A DNA stretch of 37,811 bases from assembly GCA_900618795.1 (NCBI GenBank), contig UYJD01000002.1:2811234-2849044 (forward strand), in the 5' to 3' direction. The DNA comes from Cyanodermella asteris. Its lineage: Eukaryota > Ascomycota > Lecanoromycetes > Ostropales > Stictidaceae. Numbering within the stretch: position 1 is the stretch's first letter; each line of letters begins with the position of its first letter. The position numbers were made by a program, and so were the translations under genes. Under the pieces are notes generated by a model. That model saw only the letters and a list, made by a program, of their open reading frames with translations, had not been told where the DNA came from and did not search any database. This document shows, piece by piece, positions 9,734 to 19,803 of the stretch.

Positions 9734-10776
9734 TTAGTCGTAGAGCCTAGGGTCATTATTCGCAGCCGCATCAGCACAAGATTCCGGATTAAAACCAATC
9801 TCCTCTCCCTGCGCCGAATACCCCGGAGCGTCCGTGTACGTTCCCTCCAGCGCAGTCGGCACGCCACTCAAGCCAGCCGGGAAGTCGTTCAGCTGAACAG
9901 TACCGGCGGTGAAGAACGGGCGTGCGAAGGTCTCGTTGAAGTAGACCACGTTCCTCTGGCACAGGCCGTTGGTCAGGAGCAGAGGCTGGTTGATGAAGTA
10001 GTGGAACCCGGATTCGGTAATGTACATGGGGTCGGCGTGGTGGACCGTGAAAGAAATCGCGGGCGGCGCCACGGCTGGGCCGGTGAGCGGGTTGGGTAGG
10101 ATTTCGGCGTTGACTTGGAAGGTGGCATCGCCGCCGCCGATGTCTTTGATGGCGGAGTGGTCGAGGTCGAACATGCCGGGTACGGTTGTGGTACCTTCTA
10201 ATGAGGCGACCAAGGCTGGATGACAATCAGTTCTGCCTGTTTCCTTGCTCTGGATCTGTCTTGGTGCTTCTTACCTGGGGCTAGGTCTGGGAGCAGCTGA
10301 CCGTTTGCGCCGCCAATATAGTCGACCACTGCTTTGTTGAAACATGTCTTGCCATCTTCCAGCTCATCGACGCACGGCACGCGGATGTTTGCGGACATCA
10401 GGCTGTCGGGAATCGCAAGTCCGGCCATGGAGATGTAGGTGTCGAAACCGCCCATCACGACAATTGGGTGCTTGCCTTCAGGGAAGTTGGAGTAGTATTT
10501 CGAATTTGGAGCGATTGGGACGAGCTTCTTCGGTGCGACCAACTTTGATGCAACATCGAAGTCGATTGGAATCAGCGTCCATGCTTCGTGAAGGTCAGTC
10601 CGGGCTCAAAGTGTAGGGAATAATCTAGGATTCGCATTCGACATACTTCCATTCTGAGCCAGCGTGCGCACAAGCGGGTTGTTCTGATATACAGTGTTGG
10701 GACCTTGGGGCACTGGGTTGGCAAGGGCACCGCCGAGTAGGAGGGCGCTGGTCGCAATCTGCTGGATAAAAGACAT
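9734..10776 (-). CDS. Predicted secreted protein, possibly acetoacetate-decarboxylase-like
   Basis: Three exons on the minus strand: 10647-10776, 10275-10583 and 9734-10215. The introns are 63 nt (GTATGT, CTGAC branch, AAG acceptor) and 58-59 nt (GTAAGA, CAG). They join in frame to give 306 aa. MSFIQQIATSALLLGGALA is a signal peptide. The mature protein has FPEGKHPIVVMGGFDTYISM, then VPCVDELEDGKTCFNKAVVDYIGGANGQ, ILPNPLTGP, FHYFINQPLLLTNGLCQRN and VYFNETFARP, ending in DPRLYD. Paired cysteines suggest extracellular disulphides. The order of blocks (a [YF]PxGxHP-V opening, a Pro-Tyr/Cys-Val-Asp segment, a long beta-rich C-terminus) reminds me of acetoacetate decarboxylase-fold proteins that occur as secreted forms in Dothideomycetes and Eurotiomycetes. 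This is a weak assignment and no catalytic lysine is identified. A TATAAG element lies about 115 bases upstream, at 10892-10897. Confidence 0.8.
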
Positions 10777-11877
10777 GCTGGAGTACAGTTTCGTGCAGTG
10801 GAAATACAGCTATTCTTCACAGGCAAGGCCAAAGCAGTCAAGATAGGGATGCAAGCACATCAACACCCAGAAACCCAGGGGGAGGATTCATCTTATACAA
10901 AGCGCAAGACTCCACCCGCAAGACCGTAAAAGAACATTAGCAGCTTGAGCATAGTCAGTCCATTTCCCAATCCGCACCAGTGATACGGCGTACAAAGAAC
11001 TCGAAGAACAGTTTTCGTGCTGCTGCAGCGTCACCAGAGCAGATGTCACAGCTTCACCAGTAGCTGGGATGATAAACGTCAAATGAAGCGACGAACGCAG
11101 CCACGTCCCACTCGGCAAGGTCCTAAAAGGTAGGATGATCGACGGAACTTGCCCTTTCAGCGCCATCTCATACCAGGATCTTATCTCGTTGGGTACCGAT
11201 TGGCCGGCTCATGCACGATAGAGTTTTGCAGTTGCAGAAGCTGATTTCTCAAAGCCGCTCAAAAACAACCTGATTTGCGTGTGCAACGAGTAAAGGCATT
11301 TTCCCGATAGAGGAATGATGAGCATGTTTAGGTGGGATCGTAGCTAAGTCCGATCCCTGTGACCCCTAAAGTCCTCGTTAACATCGCCCGTTTCCAGTGA
11401 GAGTCATAGGTGGTTAATCTGCCGCATGGACCAAAAAAGTACCTTTACTTGTTGCACACGTGGATAGAGGAGCGTATATAGATCGAGGATCGTAGGAAAT
11501 TGGCAATGATCGTCTGCGCTGGCTCAGCGATGCTTTCAGCTGGAGGCTGTAGCACGTTGAAGGAGCTGGTTCTCGTCGACGTGATGGCTGTGGAATAGTC
11601 GAAGTGGCAAAGCGATCGATGCACATGCGGTTGGCGGTTCGTTTTCCGGAGTCTGCAGACGCCACTGCTCAAGACCAGATCCTCAGTTGGACATAACAAT
11701 CGAATGACGATAACTTCAATCGGAGTCTGTCTCACATACATACATTCCAGAACAAAGCGAAATATGCTAATCACGAATCCTTGTACCTCCCAACCACGAG
11801 GCTTCGATGGCTCGCCGTGTAACACATGACGTATGAAGCCACCCATTTCGAAGTCTCACCATATCACTCACACGAGC
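10777..11877. other. Intergenic region
   Basis: About 1.1 kb. It contains the promoter of the minus-strand gene starting at 10776 (TATAAG at 10892-10897 on the minus strand) and the 3' flank of the gene ending at 11878. Short minus-strand frames at 10888-11166 and 11414-11846 lack recognisable domains and are not called. Confidence 0.4.
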
Positions 11878-12690
11878 TCAAACCATCCGTGTCTCCTGTA
11901 CATTCTGTACGACAGACCTCGGAACACTCTGCTCGTTTCCGGCCCTTTGCAAAAGCTCCCACTCACGCTGTTCCGCCGCAGTACACCCTCCCAAAGCATG
12001 TGGATTAGCAGCCCAAGCATCCATGCCAGCATCCATGCCCGCATCCCTGCCGAATGATCTGTCATTTCGACTCTCCTCGCCAATCTCACCCGGGCGATGA
12101 GCTTCACTCCGCGTCACGGACGGGTCGATGAGATATCCGGTCGACCCGCCCGCCTTCAGGTCGGGCGCGGCTGGCTGGGTGGACTTATCGGATCGGATCA
12201 GTCTTTCAATCTTCAAAAGGGAGAAGAAGCGGCTCAGCAAACTAGTCGATGACCTCCGGTCCCCGTGCTGGTCTTCGTGGACTCTGTTCCCCTCTCTCCA
12301 GTCTCTTGCGTCCATGTCCTCGTCGGGTGCATCTCTCTTCGATGGCCTTCGCGCCCTTTGCTCTGCTTTCTCGGCCTTGGTTTGTTCCTTCTCGGCCTGT
12401 GCATCCGCCCTGGCTTCCTCCCGCATGTCCTCTTTTCTTTGCTTCCTCGCAAGCTTCCTCTCTTGCCGAGCTGCCTTTTCCTCTTCAACCCATGCGCGCC
12501 GTTCAGACTCTGTACCAATTCTGGCAACCTCTGGCCAGGTGAAGCGCTGAACGAGAGGATAGCTGGAGGGAAGGCGGAAGGGAGGCGAGCTTGACGGGGG
12601 ATGTGCTGGGTTCGCAGACATGGTTGACGGCGAGTGGGAACGAGGGTCTGAGTTATGTTTATTGTCACTGTGCTTGGTGAGCTCGGACAT
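11878..12690 (-). CDS. Highly charged coiled-coil protein of unknown function
   Basis: 270 aa if it starts at the ATG at 12690 (MSELTKHSDNKH), which lies about 75 bases downstream of a TATATATA box. A second in-frame ATG (MSANPAHPP) 24 codons later is possible, while the open frame further upstream runs through the promoter. Visible features: a Ser/Pro-rich N-terminus; the block RFTWPEVARIG; a long Lys/Arg/Glu/Ala helix with strong coiled-coil character (EEEKAARQERKLARKQRKED and following residues); a hydrophobic island STSLLSRFFSLLKIERLI; and a 12-bp coding repeat giving DAGMDAGMDA. No signal peptide or transmembrane segment is seen. I do not recognise the family. The coding status rests on length, composition and the well placed TATA box; an unseen intron near either end is possible. 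Confidence 0.6.
   Translation of the reverse strand: MSELTKHSDNKHNSDPRSHSPSTMSANPAHPPSSSPPFRLPSSYPLVQRFTWPEVARIGTESERRAWVEEEKAARQERKLARKQRKEDMREEARADAQAEKEQTKAEKAEQRARRPSKRDAPDEDMDARDWREGNRVHEDQHGDRRSSTSLLSRFFSLLKIERLIRSDKSTQPAAPDLKAGGSTGYLIDPSVTRSEAHRPGEIGEESRNDRSFGRDAGMDAGMDAWAANPHALGGCTAAEQREWELLQRAGNEQSVPRSVVQNVQETRMV
12017..12051. repeat. 12-bp tandem repeat inside coding sequence
   Basis: Nearly three copies of GCATCCATGCC(A/C) in the charged coiled-coil gene, translated on the minus strand as a DAGM repeat. The third copy has one change. It is probably slippage-generated and may vary between strains. Confidence 0.7.
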
Positions 12691-12761
12691 TTCAGACTGT
12701 GGTGATCGAGCTGTTGAGGAAGATGGCGGAGGCTTTCGGCAGTAGTGTCTTTGAATGTATG

Positions 12762-12769
12762 TATATATA
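12762..12769 (-). promoter_or_regulatory. TATA box of the charged coiled-coil gene
   Basis: A TATATATA run on the minus strand, about 75 bases upstream of the ATG at 12690. That distance is consistent with a short 5' leader. It is also within the 3' flank of ATG7. Confidence 0.5.
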
Positions 12770-12991
12770 AGAGTATCACGGTGTGAACTGGACAAGGCCA
12801 ACACAAAAGCGATGGTGATGGTGAGGTCACGAGCCTGAAAACATGTCAATATCTCATTGTGGATGAGCTTCAAACAACAACGCTGGTCAGCTGTTAAGGT
12901 GCCTAACCAAGAAGTTTCCCAAATCCACCTCATAACACCAACACAATGAACGTTACAAATACAAATCATCATACCATTCTCACATTATCAT

Positions 12992-15112
12992 TCACAACAA
13001 CTCTCCATCGTCACCGAGTGCGTCCCCTTCACCCTCCTCCTCTTCTTCCTCCCAATCAACGTCCGCAGCCGCCTTCTCCGCCTGTCTCTGCAACTCCGCC
13101 AACCCACTCAACTCAGCCACGTAATCCTTATCATTCAGCGCCTTCTTCACAAACTCCCACCCGTCGCCGCGATATTCCTGCAGTATCTTACTCGAACAAG
13201 CACTACACTGGCTATAACTCGGCCCCCTAATCTTCATACTGTTCCAATTCGACAAGAACCCACGAATCGTATGCGGCACCTCGCCGAGCGGGTGGTCCGG
13301 ATCCGGCTCAGTGCCCGCGCTGTACTTGTCCTTGTGCTGCAGGACCGACACCATGATCTCGACGAGTGAGGCGGAGGCGATGGCGGCGACGCCGGGGCGG
13401 GTCACGGTGCATTGTTGGTCGAGGGTCCGGTCGGACATGCTGTCTACGGGCGCGACGACGTCGTTGCAGAAGTAACAGCCGAGTTCGCTGTCCGGGTCCG
13501 CTATGTTGGAGATGCCGTGGCGCATTACGACGTAGCTGTCGAATCCCAGGGCGGCGTTCAGGACTAGCTTGCCCATGGCTTTGCCCATTACGGTGGGCAG
13601 CCAGCGCGACTCCCGGGTGTCCATTAGGAGGAAGATGACGTCGTGTTCGGAGAAGAGCCGGTAGAGGTGCTGGTATTCTTCTTTTGTCTTTGCTTCGTCG
13701 ACAAGGGGGTGGCCGGCCATGGGTACGGACATTGAGTATCCTTCGGATTCAACCCCGGGGTAGATCTCCTTCAGGGCAACCGCTGCTCGTTCTGCCTTTT
13801 TTGCTCCACCATTTGCGCAGTCTTCAAAGTTGAATAGAGGTTGTCGGACTGGATTTGAGTACGAGACTGTTCCGTTGTCGACGAACGTGATCTTCTTGAC
13901 ACCCCAACCCATCAAATTCCGCGAGACATAGCTGCCCAATGTCCCTGCTCCCAAGAGCAAGCATTTTGTGTTCTTGATGATGTCAAGGTCCAGAGATGGT
14001 GCTATTCGCCATTTGATGAGTTTCAAATTCAAGTCCACCGCCTGATCTGCCAACTTCGCCGGATCCATGTATGCGCCCAGGTTCGCTATTTTCGAGGTGA
14101 CTTTTCCAGAAGGACCACGCTCCCATCCAGTAACCTTGGGCATTTTTGAAATCTCCGCGTCGGCGGCTGCATCGCATTTGATGTTGAAGATGCGACTCCT
14201 CGCCTCGTGTCGTCGGGCCTGAATGTCGCGGTATGCGAGGATCTGCAACTGATTCACCTTCCAACGCTTTCGAACCAGTGCAAGGAGGTTTCGGAGGGGC
14301 CAGCCTGGATGATCCTCATATGTAGAAGGATCAGCAAATGATACGAAGCGGTCATGTTCAGCAACGCCGTCAAAAAAGCCGTTCTCGTATTCGCCCAAGC
14401 CACCGACCTTCCAGGTGAAATCCAGCAGATCACCCGGGGTGGCTGGCGTCCCTGGCGTCGGAGGTCGATATTCATCGTCAAGTTCGCTGGACTTGGGCGC
14501 TCTCTTGGCGAGGAAGAAACCCCATTGCCGAGGATCGACGCTATATCGCCATGTCTGAACAGCATCTACCAATGTGGTGGACTCATCTGCCGAGAAGTGG
14601 TTCTTGGTTGATGTCAACTTTGATTGGACGTAGTCGGACTTGTTCTCTGAAGCATCCACAACCGTCCAGGATGGCTCCGAATGGAGGGCGGGATACCCAA
14701 ACAGATAGGTAAACTTGTACTTCTTCAAGTCTGCAAAGCACAGCGCAGTGAAAGAAGACAGCAACGACGGACACGAATAGATGGTTCCGTCACAAATGGC
14801 CTCCCATACGGTCCTGGCGGCTTTGTCGAGGATGGCCGTCTTGTCAGAGTCCCGGTACTCCTCGATGGTGTTGAAGTTCTTGATGTAGCCCTCGGCACGG
14901 TAGGAACCCGCAGGCACGTCGTCCGAGTTCAGCGCATTGCCGTGCAGCTGCATGCGCCCCGAGTTGGCCGGATTCTCGGCGGGGCGCAGCTCGTATATGC
15001 CGAGGACGCGGCGCGCCGAATCGTCGAGCTTGTCATGGTTGATCTTGTGCGAGGCGAGGGAGGCGTAAAAGGAGAGTTCGATATCTGAGGTGAATGTTGC
15101 GAACTTGAGCAT
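12992..15112 (-). CDS. atg7: ATG7, E1-like ubiquitin-activating enzyme of autophagy
   Basis: A single 706-codon exon. Atg7 activates the ubiquitin-like proteins Atg8 and Atg12 with ATP and hands them to the E2 enzymes Atg3 and Atg10 in the cytosol. The N-terminal domain (1 to about 300) begins [23 protein letters not shown], as in fungal Atg7. The adenylation domain has the nucleotide loop [15 protein letters not shown] (387-400), the block [20 protein letters not shown] and the catalytic Cys568 in [10 protein letters not shown]. Zinc-type cysteines are seen at 546/549 (GCYFC) and in [17 protein letters not shown] and the very acidic tail ([11 protein letters not shown]...DDGELL) match the family's Atg8-binding C-terminus. 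Length is normal and no motif is missing. A 12-bp CACGTG-centred palindrome lies upstream at 15540. Confidence 0.97.
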   Translation of the reverse strand: MLKFATFTSDIELSFYASLASHKINHDKLDDSARRVLGIYELRPAENPANSGRMQLHGNALNSDDVPAGSYRAEGYIKNFNTIEEYRDSDKTAILDKAARTVWEAICDGTIYSCPSLLSSFTALCFADLKKYKFTYLFGYPALHSEPSWTVVDASENKSDYVQSKLTSTKNHFSADESTTLVDAVQTWRYSVDPRQWGFFLAKRAPKSSELDDEYRPPTPGTPATPGDLLDFTWKVGGLGEYENGFFDGVAEHDRFVSFADPSTYEDHPGWPLRNLLALVRKRWKVNQLQILAYRDIQARRHEARSRIFNIKCDAAADAEISKMPKVTGWERGPSGKVTSKIANLGAYMDPAKLADQAVDLNLKLIKWRIAPSLDLDIIKNTKCLLLGAGTLGSYVSRNLMGWGVKKITFVDNGTVSYSNPVRQPLFNFEDCANGGAKKAERAAVALKEIYPGVESEGYSMSVPMAGHPLVDEAKTKEEYQHLYRLFSEHDVIFLLMDTRESRWLPTVMGKAMGKLVLNAALGFDSYVVMRHGISNIADPDSELGCYFCNDVVAPVDSMSDRTLDQQCTVTRPGVAAIASASLVEIMVSVLQHKDKYSAGTEPDPDHPLGEVPHTIRGFLSNWNSMKIRGPSYSQCSACSSKILQEYRGDGWEFVKKALNDKDYVAELSGLAELQRQAEKAAADVDWEEEEEEGEGDALGDDGELL

Positions 15113-15743
15113 CGTAGCGGTTGTTTCCGCGCGTGCGGATGGCTGGCCTGAAGCTGCGAGGCTGTAAAAGCCGCGGGGTACGTACTGTGCGCCGGAGCTC
15201 TGGGACGTGGTGTTCGTGATGTGTGCTTTCGTCAGTGGCTAGGAGGGAGAGATTGTAGTATGGGTGGGAGTCTTGGGCAGCGTCTCAACGGTATTAGTCA
15301 TAGTGGGCGTGTGGTGAAAGAGTGGTGGTGAGACAGGTGATGTTGGCTGATGGCCGCATCGGGCAGTTGAGCTCATCATCTGCCTGCGGGCACACGACAC
15401 CGCCAACATCACTCAGCCAGCTTCACCACTCACCAGCTGAGCTATGCGACGAATCGCATAACTTGGGGTTTGAGAAACGAGCAGGAGACGACCTTGACTC
15501 CAGCTTTGCTCAATATTGACTCTGCTACACTTGTTTGTTGGTCACGTGACCGGGCCCCAGGCAGGCTCGCCTCTACTTTTTGTCTTTCCAACATTTACTC
15601 ATTGCTATTTGCTGCGGATCCTCATGTTCATGGGAGACCAATGTTTGCGTTTGAACTTGCATGGCATGCCCGTCGCAAGCTCCAGGTCATGTCTGATTTA
15701 TTTGGCCGTTTCTCTACGTTCATTGCCACAAATATTCACACCT
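15113..15743. other. ATG7 upstream region
   Basis: About 630 bases between the ATG7 start codon and the 3' end of the SDR gene. No gene is supported. It includes a perfect palindrome at 15540-15551. Confidence 0.5.
15540..15551. promoter_or_regulatory. GGTCACGTGACC palindrome (bHLH-type E-box) upstream of ATG7
   Basis: A perfect 12-bp palindrome centred on CACGTG, about 430 bases upstream of the ATG7 ATG. TCACGTGA-type sites are bound by Cbf1-class bHLH factors in fungi. A regulatory role on ATG7 is inference only. Confidence 0.35.
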
Positions 15744-16538
15744 CTATCGCTCTGGAACCTTCACTCCGGTGATCTCCTGCAACTTCTGTATCAGAGTCTC
15801 CTGTTTGCTCTCGTCCGCCGCACTCTGGTTGCCACCTTGCTCTCTCTCCTGGTACCACGTTTTGCCCGTCTGGCCTTCCCCTCTGCCCTTGCCCTCTGCA
15901 AGCATGACATACGTCCTAACAGCAGCATCAATATCGTCCGAAGCCGAAGGACCTCCCATCTTGGTCGGCACCCATCCAGGATCAATGGCGTTCGCCTGTA
16001 CGCCTCGATCTGCAAACTTTCGCGCAAAATATTTCGCAAACATGATGTTCCACAGCTTGCTGGTACTGTAAGCGCCCATGTCGTTCCACCTGCCCTCTCT
16101 GCTGGCCCGCCACCCAAAGTCTGACCCGACTTCCGCGTGTCCACTCCGCGCCATGCCGCTCGTGAGATATACCAGCCGTTTGGGTGGGTTTGTAAGGCAT
16201 GTCAACATGTATGGCGCTGCAACGTTTACCAGGAAAAGTGACGGGTAGCCTTCGTCGGTCTCCCTGTACGGTCCTAGATATAAACCTGCATTGTGGATTG
16301 TGCAGTCTAGCGGACCGAGGTCGTTGATTTGTGAGGCGAGCGACTTGATTTCGGAGAAATGTGTGAGGTCGCCGATGACAACGCCGGCGGCGCCGGGGAC
16401 CGCATTCTTGGCGTCGGAAGCTCGTTGAGAATTGCGTGCGTGTAGGTAGACGGTGTGGCCGTTGCGGATGAGTTGTTGCGCAGTCAGTTTGCCAAGACCG
16501 TCTGAGCTGCCTGTTATGAGGACCTTCAAAGGAGACAT
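15744..16538 (-). CDS. Short-chain dehydrogenase/reductase (retinol-dehydrogenase-like)
   Basis: 264 aa, single exon, from the ATG at 16538 (MSPLKVLITGSSDGLG). The open frame continues upstream but has no SDR sequence there, so this start is preferred. The Rossmann nucleotide motif TGSSDGLG is at 9-16, LHARN at 32-36 suggests NADP(H) preference, IHNAGLYLG carries the NAG motif (83-85), the catalytic Ser is in YLTSG (127), and the YSTSK active site has Tyr157 and Lys161. IDPGWVPTKMGG is the conserved block after the active site. The protein has normal SDR length and looks intact. Its specific substrate cannot be told; it resembles the retinol dehydrogenase / protochlorophyllide-reductase-like group by order of motifs. 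The C-terminal region (EGKGRGEGQTGKTWYQERE...) is polar and less conserved. Confidence 0.9.
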   Translation of the reverse strand: MSPLKVLITGSSDGLGKLTAQQLIRNGHTVYLHARNSQRASDAKNAVPGAAGVVIGDLTHFSEIKSLASQINDLGPLDCTIHNAGLYLGPYRETDEGYPSLFLVNVAAPYMLTCLTNPPKRLVYLTSGMARSGHAEVGSDFGWRASREGRWNDMGAYSTSKLWNIMFAKYFARKFADRGVQANAIDPGWVPTKMGGPSASDDIDAAVRTYVMLAEGKGRGEGQTGKTWYQEREQGGNQSAADESKQETLIQKLQEITGVKVPER

Positions 16539-18059
16539 GGTAGTGTCGAAGACAAGACTATGAATGTGAGTCGCAAATGTGAGGACGATTCTGGAAACAG
16601 AGGCTAAGTTCAGATGACGATAATTATCGAAATGTGAGCACCGATCAGGAACTGTGCTTGTGTGACTAGACAAACAGTTCAGTACAGTATGTCTTCGTCT
16701 ATACTTAAGGGCCTTCACAGCAGCAGTGCAGGTGGCGATGATGCAATGATTAACAAGCTTAAATCCGACGCCAAGTCCCAGCTCCGTGGACATAGTCCCA
16801 TAGCATCCAGCTACAGATTCGTAGAAGGCATGTTTTCACTGTTGCTCGGTAATTTCGAAGGTTAGTATGAACAGTGTGGAGATTTAGTAAGACGTCGCGG
16901 TCAGTAGGGCGGTCTCCGGACTATATAAAGATCCCCGAGAAGCCGGAGGAACCAGCTCACCACGTCTTCCACGTGTATTGGCTTGCGAGCACTATATGAT
17001 GCTGCTCGCGCCCCAGACCGACAAGACGAGACAACGGAAGTTTGCGCAACTTATGTTGTCAAAGTGCTGCATGTACTGTATTGCGACTGCACACATTCTA
17101 GAAGTCCTCAAGCACGTGCCGAAAAGCCAAAAGCCATCACACATTAACCACCCACGCGCGTAGCACGAGAAGACCTTGATGCGAAAGAGGAATATATATC
17201 ATCACAACAGACAATTGCTCTCGACTTTCAAGTCGTCCGAAGAGGCATAAATGACCGTCGTCGTGAGAGCAGCTTTGAGAAAAAAGCAAACAGTACTATT
17301 CTGACCACACAAAAGATTCACCGGCAGAATGCGGACGGAGACAATATTTACACAGCAACCGTACCGTCGGTATCGCATAGCTCAAGACGTAGCAGATGAG
17401 CGAGGTGAATTGGCAGCGCAATCCTCGATGTCAACCCTTTGATTACAGAGTCATTTTGCAAATCGACAAGGTATCGACAGACGGCATCGTGATATCGGTC
17501 TAGAAGAAGTCGCGTGATTCTCGAACAGGTCGTGAACCGCTGTCCAAGCAACAGCACTTGACGATGCCGCGACAGATTCCCACGGATCAGAGGTCGAAGG
17601 CAAGCAGACGTGGCCATTCCAATGGCTCGATTCGCACAAGATCGGACGTACCGACGGTGAGACTGGTGGTGAGGCCGAGGCTGTCAGCTCGGGAAAGGCG
17701 GCCCAGGTCGAGGTTCAGGCTTGCTCGCTGCCGTCATCGACTCGATTCGCATCCCGCGTTTCCGTATCCTAACAATCCTAATCCACCCACAAGCATGTAC
17801 CGTAAACCTCGCTGGCGCCAGGGACACAGCCGCTAGGATCTGCGGACGCTCCAACAGCTAAGAGTCTCCTCCATCCTGATCGAGACCTGTCTACCCCAGA
17901 CTCGCCGTCCTCGCCTTTCGCTCCGTCTTCGCCCCCTTCCTCATCGCAGCGCATCGACACACCGCATCTGCTTCCATCAACGCACGCTATTCGCCTCGAA
18001 TTCGTTATCCGGCTGTTGTCCGACTCAACACACGCACTACTACGCGACTTTACCTCACC
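16539..18059. other. Intergenic region with a plus-strand TATA-like element
   Basis: About 1.5 kb between the SDR start codon and the ATG at 18060. A good TATA sequence (CTATATAAAG) lies at 16921-16930 on the plus strand, but no convincing coding frame follows it. The last few hundred bases are C/T-rich and probably form the promoter and leader of the 18060 gene. Small frames at 16978-17163 and 17348-17639 are not supported. Confidence 0.4.
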
Positions 18060-19081
18060 ATGGCCCCCTTTCGCATGCCCTTCGGGCGCAAGAACCCACC
18101 CACCAATGGCGCAATCGTCGAAGAGAATCAGTCATCTCAGACTGGCGACCACCTATCGCCCAAGAGCCCAATCACCGTGTCCGAGACAAGACCACCCAGC
18201 GCGATCAACATCAATCCCAGAAAGGACGAACCCGAGGAGTTCAAGCTCGGTGGTATGTGGCTCCTACGCCGGTTGAGGTCAATTGACTAACTCTCCATCA
18301 AGTTGTCGACGACAGCGGTGTCTATCTACCGGTATGTCGCTCGCTATACTCTGCTCCACAAGCACTGCCACCCCCATCATCGATAAGCCCATACTGACCC
18401 ACTGCACAGCCATCGCCTCCCGAGAAGAAGTCCATGTGGAAACGCACTAATACATCTACAACAACATCATCGCATCGGAGTATGCTGAGTGAGAACGATG
18501 GCTTCTCCATCAGCCGTGAATCGTTCGAGTCATACCGTCGATCATTCGTAAGTGGCCGGAACGCCCTCCGCCATGATTGAGACCTACCTCAAGCAAATGG
18601 GCAGCACACGGACAAGCAGCGAACATCTGACTAAGATCTATGTGTGTAGGACATCTCAGCTCGATCGCCCGTAATTCACCCCGAAAACTCCTACTCCCGC
18701 CAGTCACTCGACAGCGCCCGCACACCAAACACCCCTAGGAGCATGCGACAGCTCTCGAACCGCTCCTTCGAGCTGCCCCGACCACCGAAGACGGTCGAAG
18801 AAGAGAGGGAAGAAGCAGCAGAGAATGGTGATGTCTTCGAGGACGTCGGGCTCGATGACGGCCTCAAGCAGCCCACCAAGAAGGGTCTCTTCAGCCGGTT
18901 CATGAACAATGACGGGCCTCACGCGACTTCGCCGCGACCTGGATCGGGTCACGGAAATAGCAGATTTCACCTTCCTGGTCGCAGGAGGGGTCAGAGTGGA
19001 CAGGGCGCGGAACTGGGTGATATGCCCGTACCTGCAACCACATCCACATCCACACCTGCCGCTGTGACTGCTAATGAGTAG
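18060..19081 (+). CDS. Conserved fungal protein of unknown function, Ser-rich (SISRESFESYRRSFDISA family)
   Basis: Four exons: 18060-18252, 18303-18331, 18410-18547 and 18650-19081. The donors are GTATGT, GTATGT and GTAAGT, and every junction keeps frame, giving 263 aa. The ATG sits in a good context (CACCATGG). Exon 1 gives a basic N-terminus (MAPFRMPFGRKNPP). The 29-nt exon 2 supplies VDDSGVYLP, which joins PSPPEKKSMWKR in exon 3, followed by SENDGFSISRESFESYRRSF. Exon 4 opens with DISARSPVIHPENSYSRQSL and continues through acidic and Arg/Gly-rich parts to VTANE. The GVYLPPSPPEKKS and SISRESFESYRRSFDISARSP blocks are ones I associate with a widespread Pezizomycotina hypothetical family. It is predicted disordered, with many Ser/Thr phosphorylation-like sites and no domain of known function. 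Confidence 0.85.
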
Positions 19082-19458
19082 ACCAATGATGCTGTATCGG
19101 AGAGAAAGTGATGATGAAGATCTTCTGGTTGTGAGTTACGTTAATGGTTTTGGATGGTTCGAGGCGACGCATCGTTGTGCTTTCCCACTTTCACGGCGGA
19201 TGACGGAAGCCGCTGCAGTGACACCTGACCATGAATTTTGTGCGAATAGGTATCTGAACACCGTCAAGAGTGTCTCGGAGGCTACATGCGAGAGCAACTG
19301 TATGAACAGCTTCATTCCTATCCCTCTGAGCGTCTATCGAAGTACTTACAGAGGTCGTGGTCAATGCGGACTGAAGAATGTGCGCGGATATCTTTGCAGG
19401 ACTCTATTTCACGATTGGTGGAGGAAAACTACCATCATTCACTGCGCCGCACCAGCTG

Positions 19459-19678
19459 TCAAGGAAGAACATCTAACATGACACTGTCGGTGAATTCCAC
19501 GGTCACTCCTCCAATAAGCGTTTGAAAAGGCATGTTCAGAATTATCCGCGATGGCTTTTAGCAGCTCATCCTGGGCATCCCCAATATTCTTGCAACGGAC
19601 TGTGAGGTAGACCTGCAGCTTGTGAAGTCCCGGAGCTTCACGCAACGAGCCTCGCAAGACGTCCTCCTTCAGACACCT
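19459..19678 (-). pseudogene. Degenerate tandem copy of the 3' end of the neighbouring LPAEVR-family gene
   Basis: Minus-strand reading shows EDVLRGSLREAPGLHKLQVY, then LTVRCKNIGDAQDELLKAIA. This matches RDVLRALEREALGLHKLHVY...DAKDELLRAIE in the intact gene at 19801-20655. A reading-frame shift near 19515 separates this from the tail LIGGVTVEFTDSVMLDV, which matches LEGGLTVDVANSVMLGV. No N-terminal two thirds exist, so it cannot be a whole gene. It lies directly after the second tail copy. Confidence 0.75.
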
Positions 19679-19679
19679 T

Positions 19680-19803
19680 TCACCAGGCATTGAACGGAAC
19701 ATGCGCCATGACGCTGTTCGTGACGTTCAATTCTAAACCTCCCTCAAGTTTCCGTTCGACAGCTTGATTCAGATCCTCAGTGACGGCTGCCAACAGCTCA
19801 TCA
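19680..19803 (-). pseudogene. Second tandem duplicate of the C-terminal tail of the LPAEVR-family gene
   Basis: Directly after (and overlapping by two bases) the stop codon of the intact gene, the minus strand reads ELLAAVTEDLNQAVERKLEG, then GLELNVTNSVMAHVPFNAW and a stop. The intact gene ends ELLRAIEEYLRQAFSKKLEG, then GLTVDVANSVMLGVDFDGW and a stop. The duplicated tail is open and retains the final Trp-stop. It begins at the word GAGCTGTTG, which is also found at the equivalent point inside the intact gene. Confidence 0.75.

Noticed and set aside
10888-11166. 92-codon minus-strand frame upstream of the 10776 gene
   Set aside because: It overlaps the likely TATA element of that gene and shows no domain or signal peptide.
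19074-19481. 135-codon plus-strand frame after the conserved four-exon gene
   Set aside because: It begins within the last codons of that gene and runs into the minus-strand duplicate tail; no recognisable domain.
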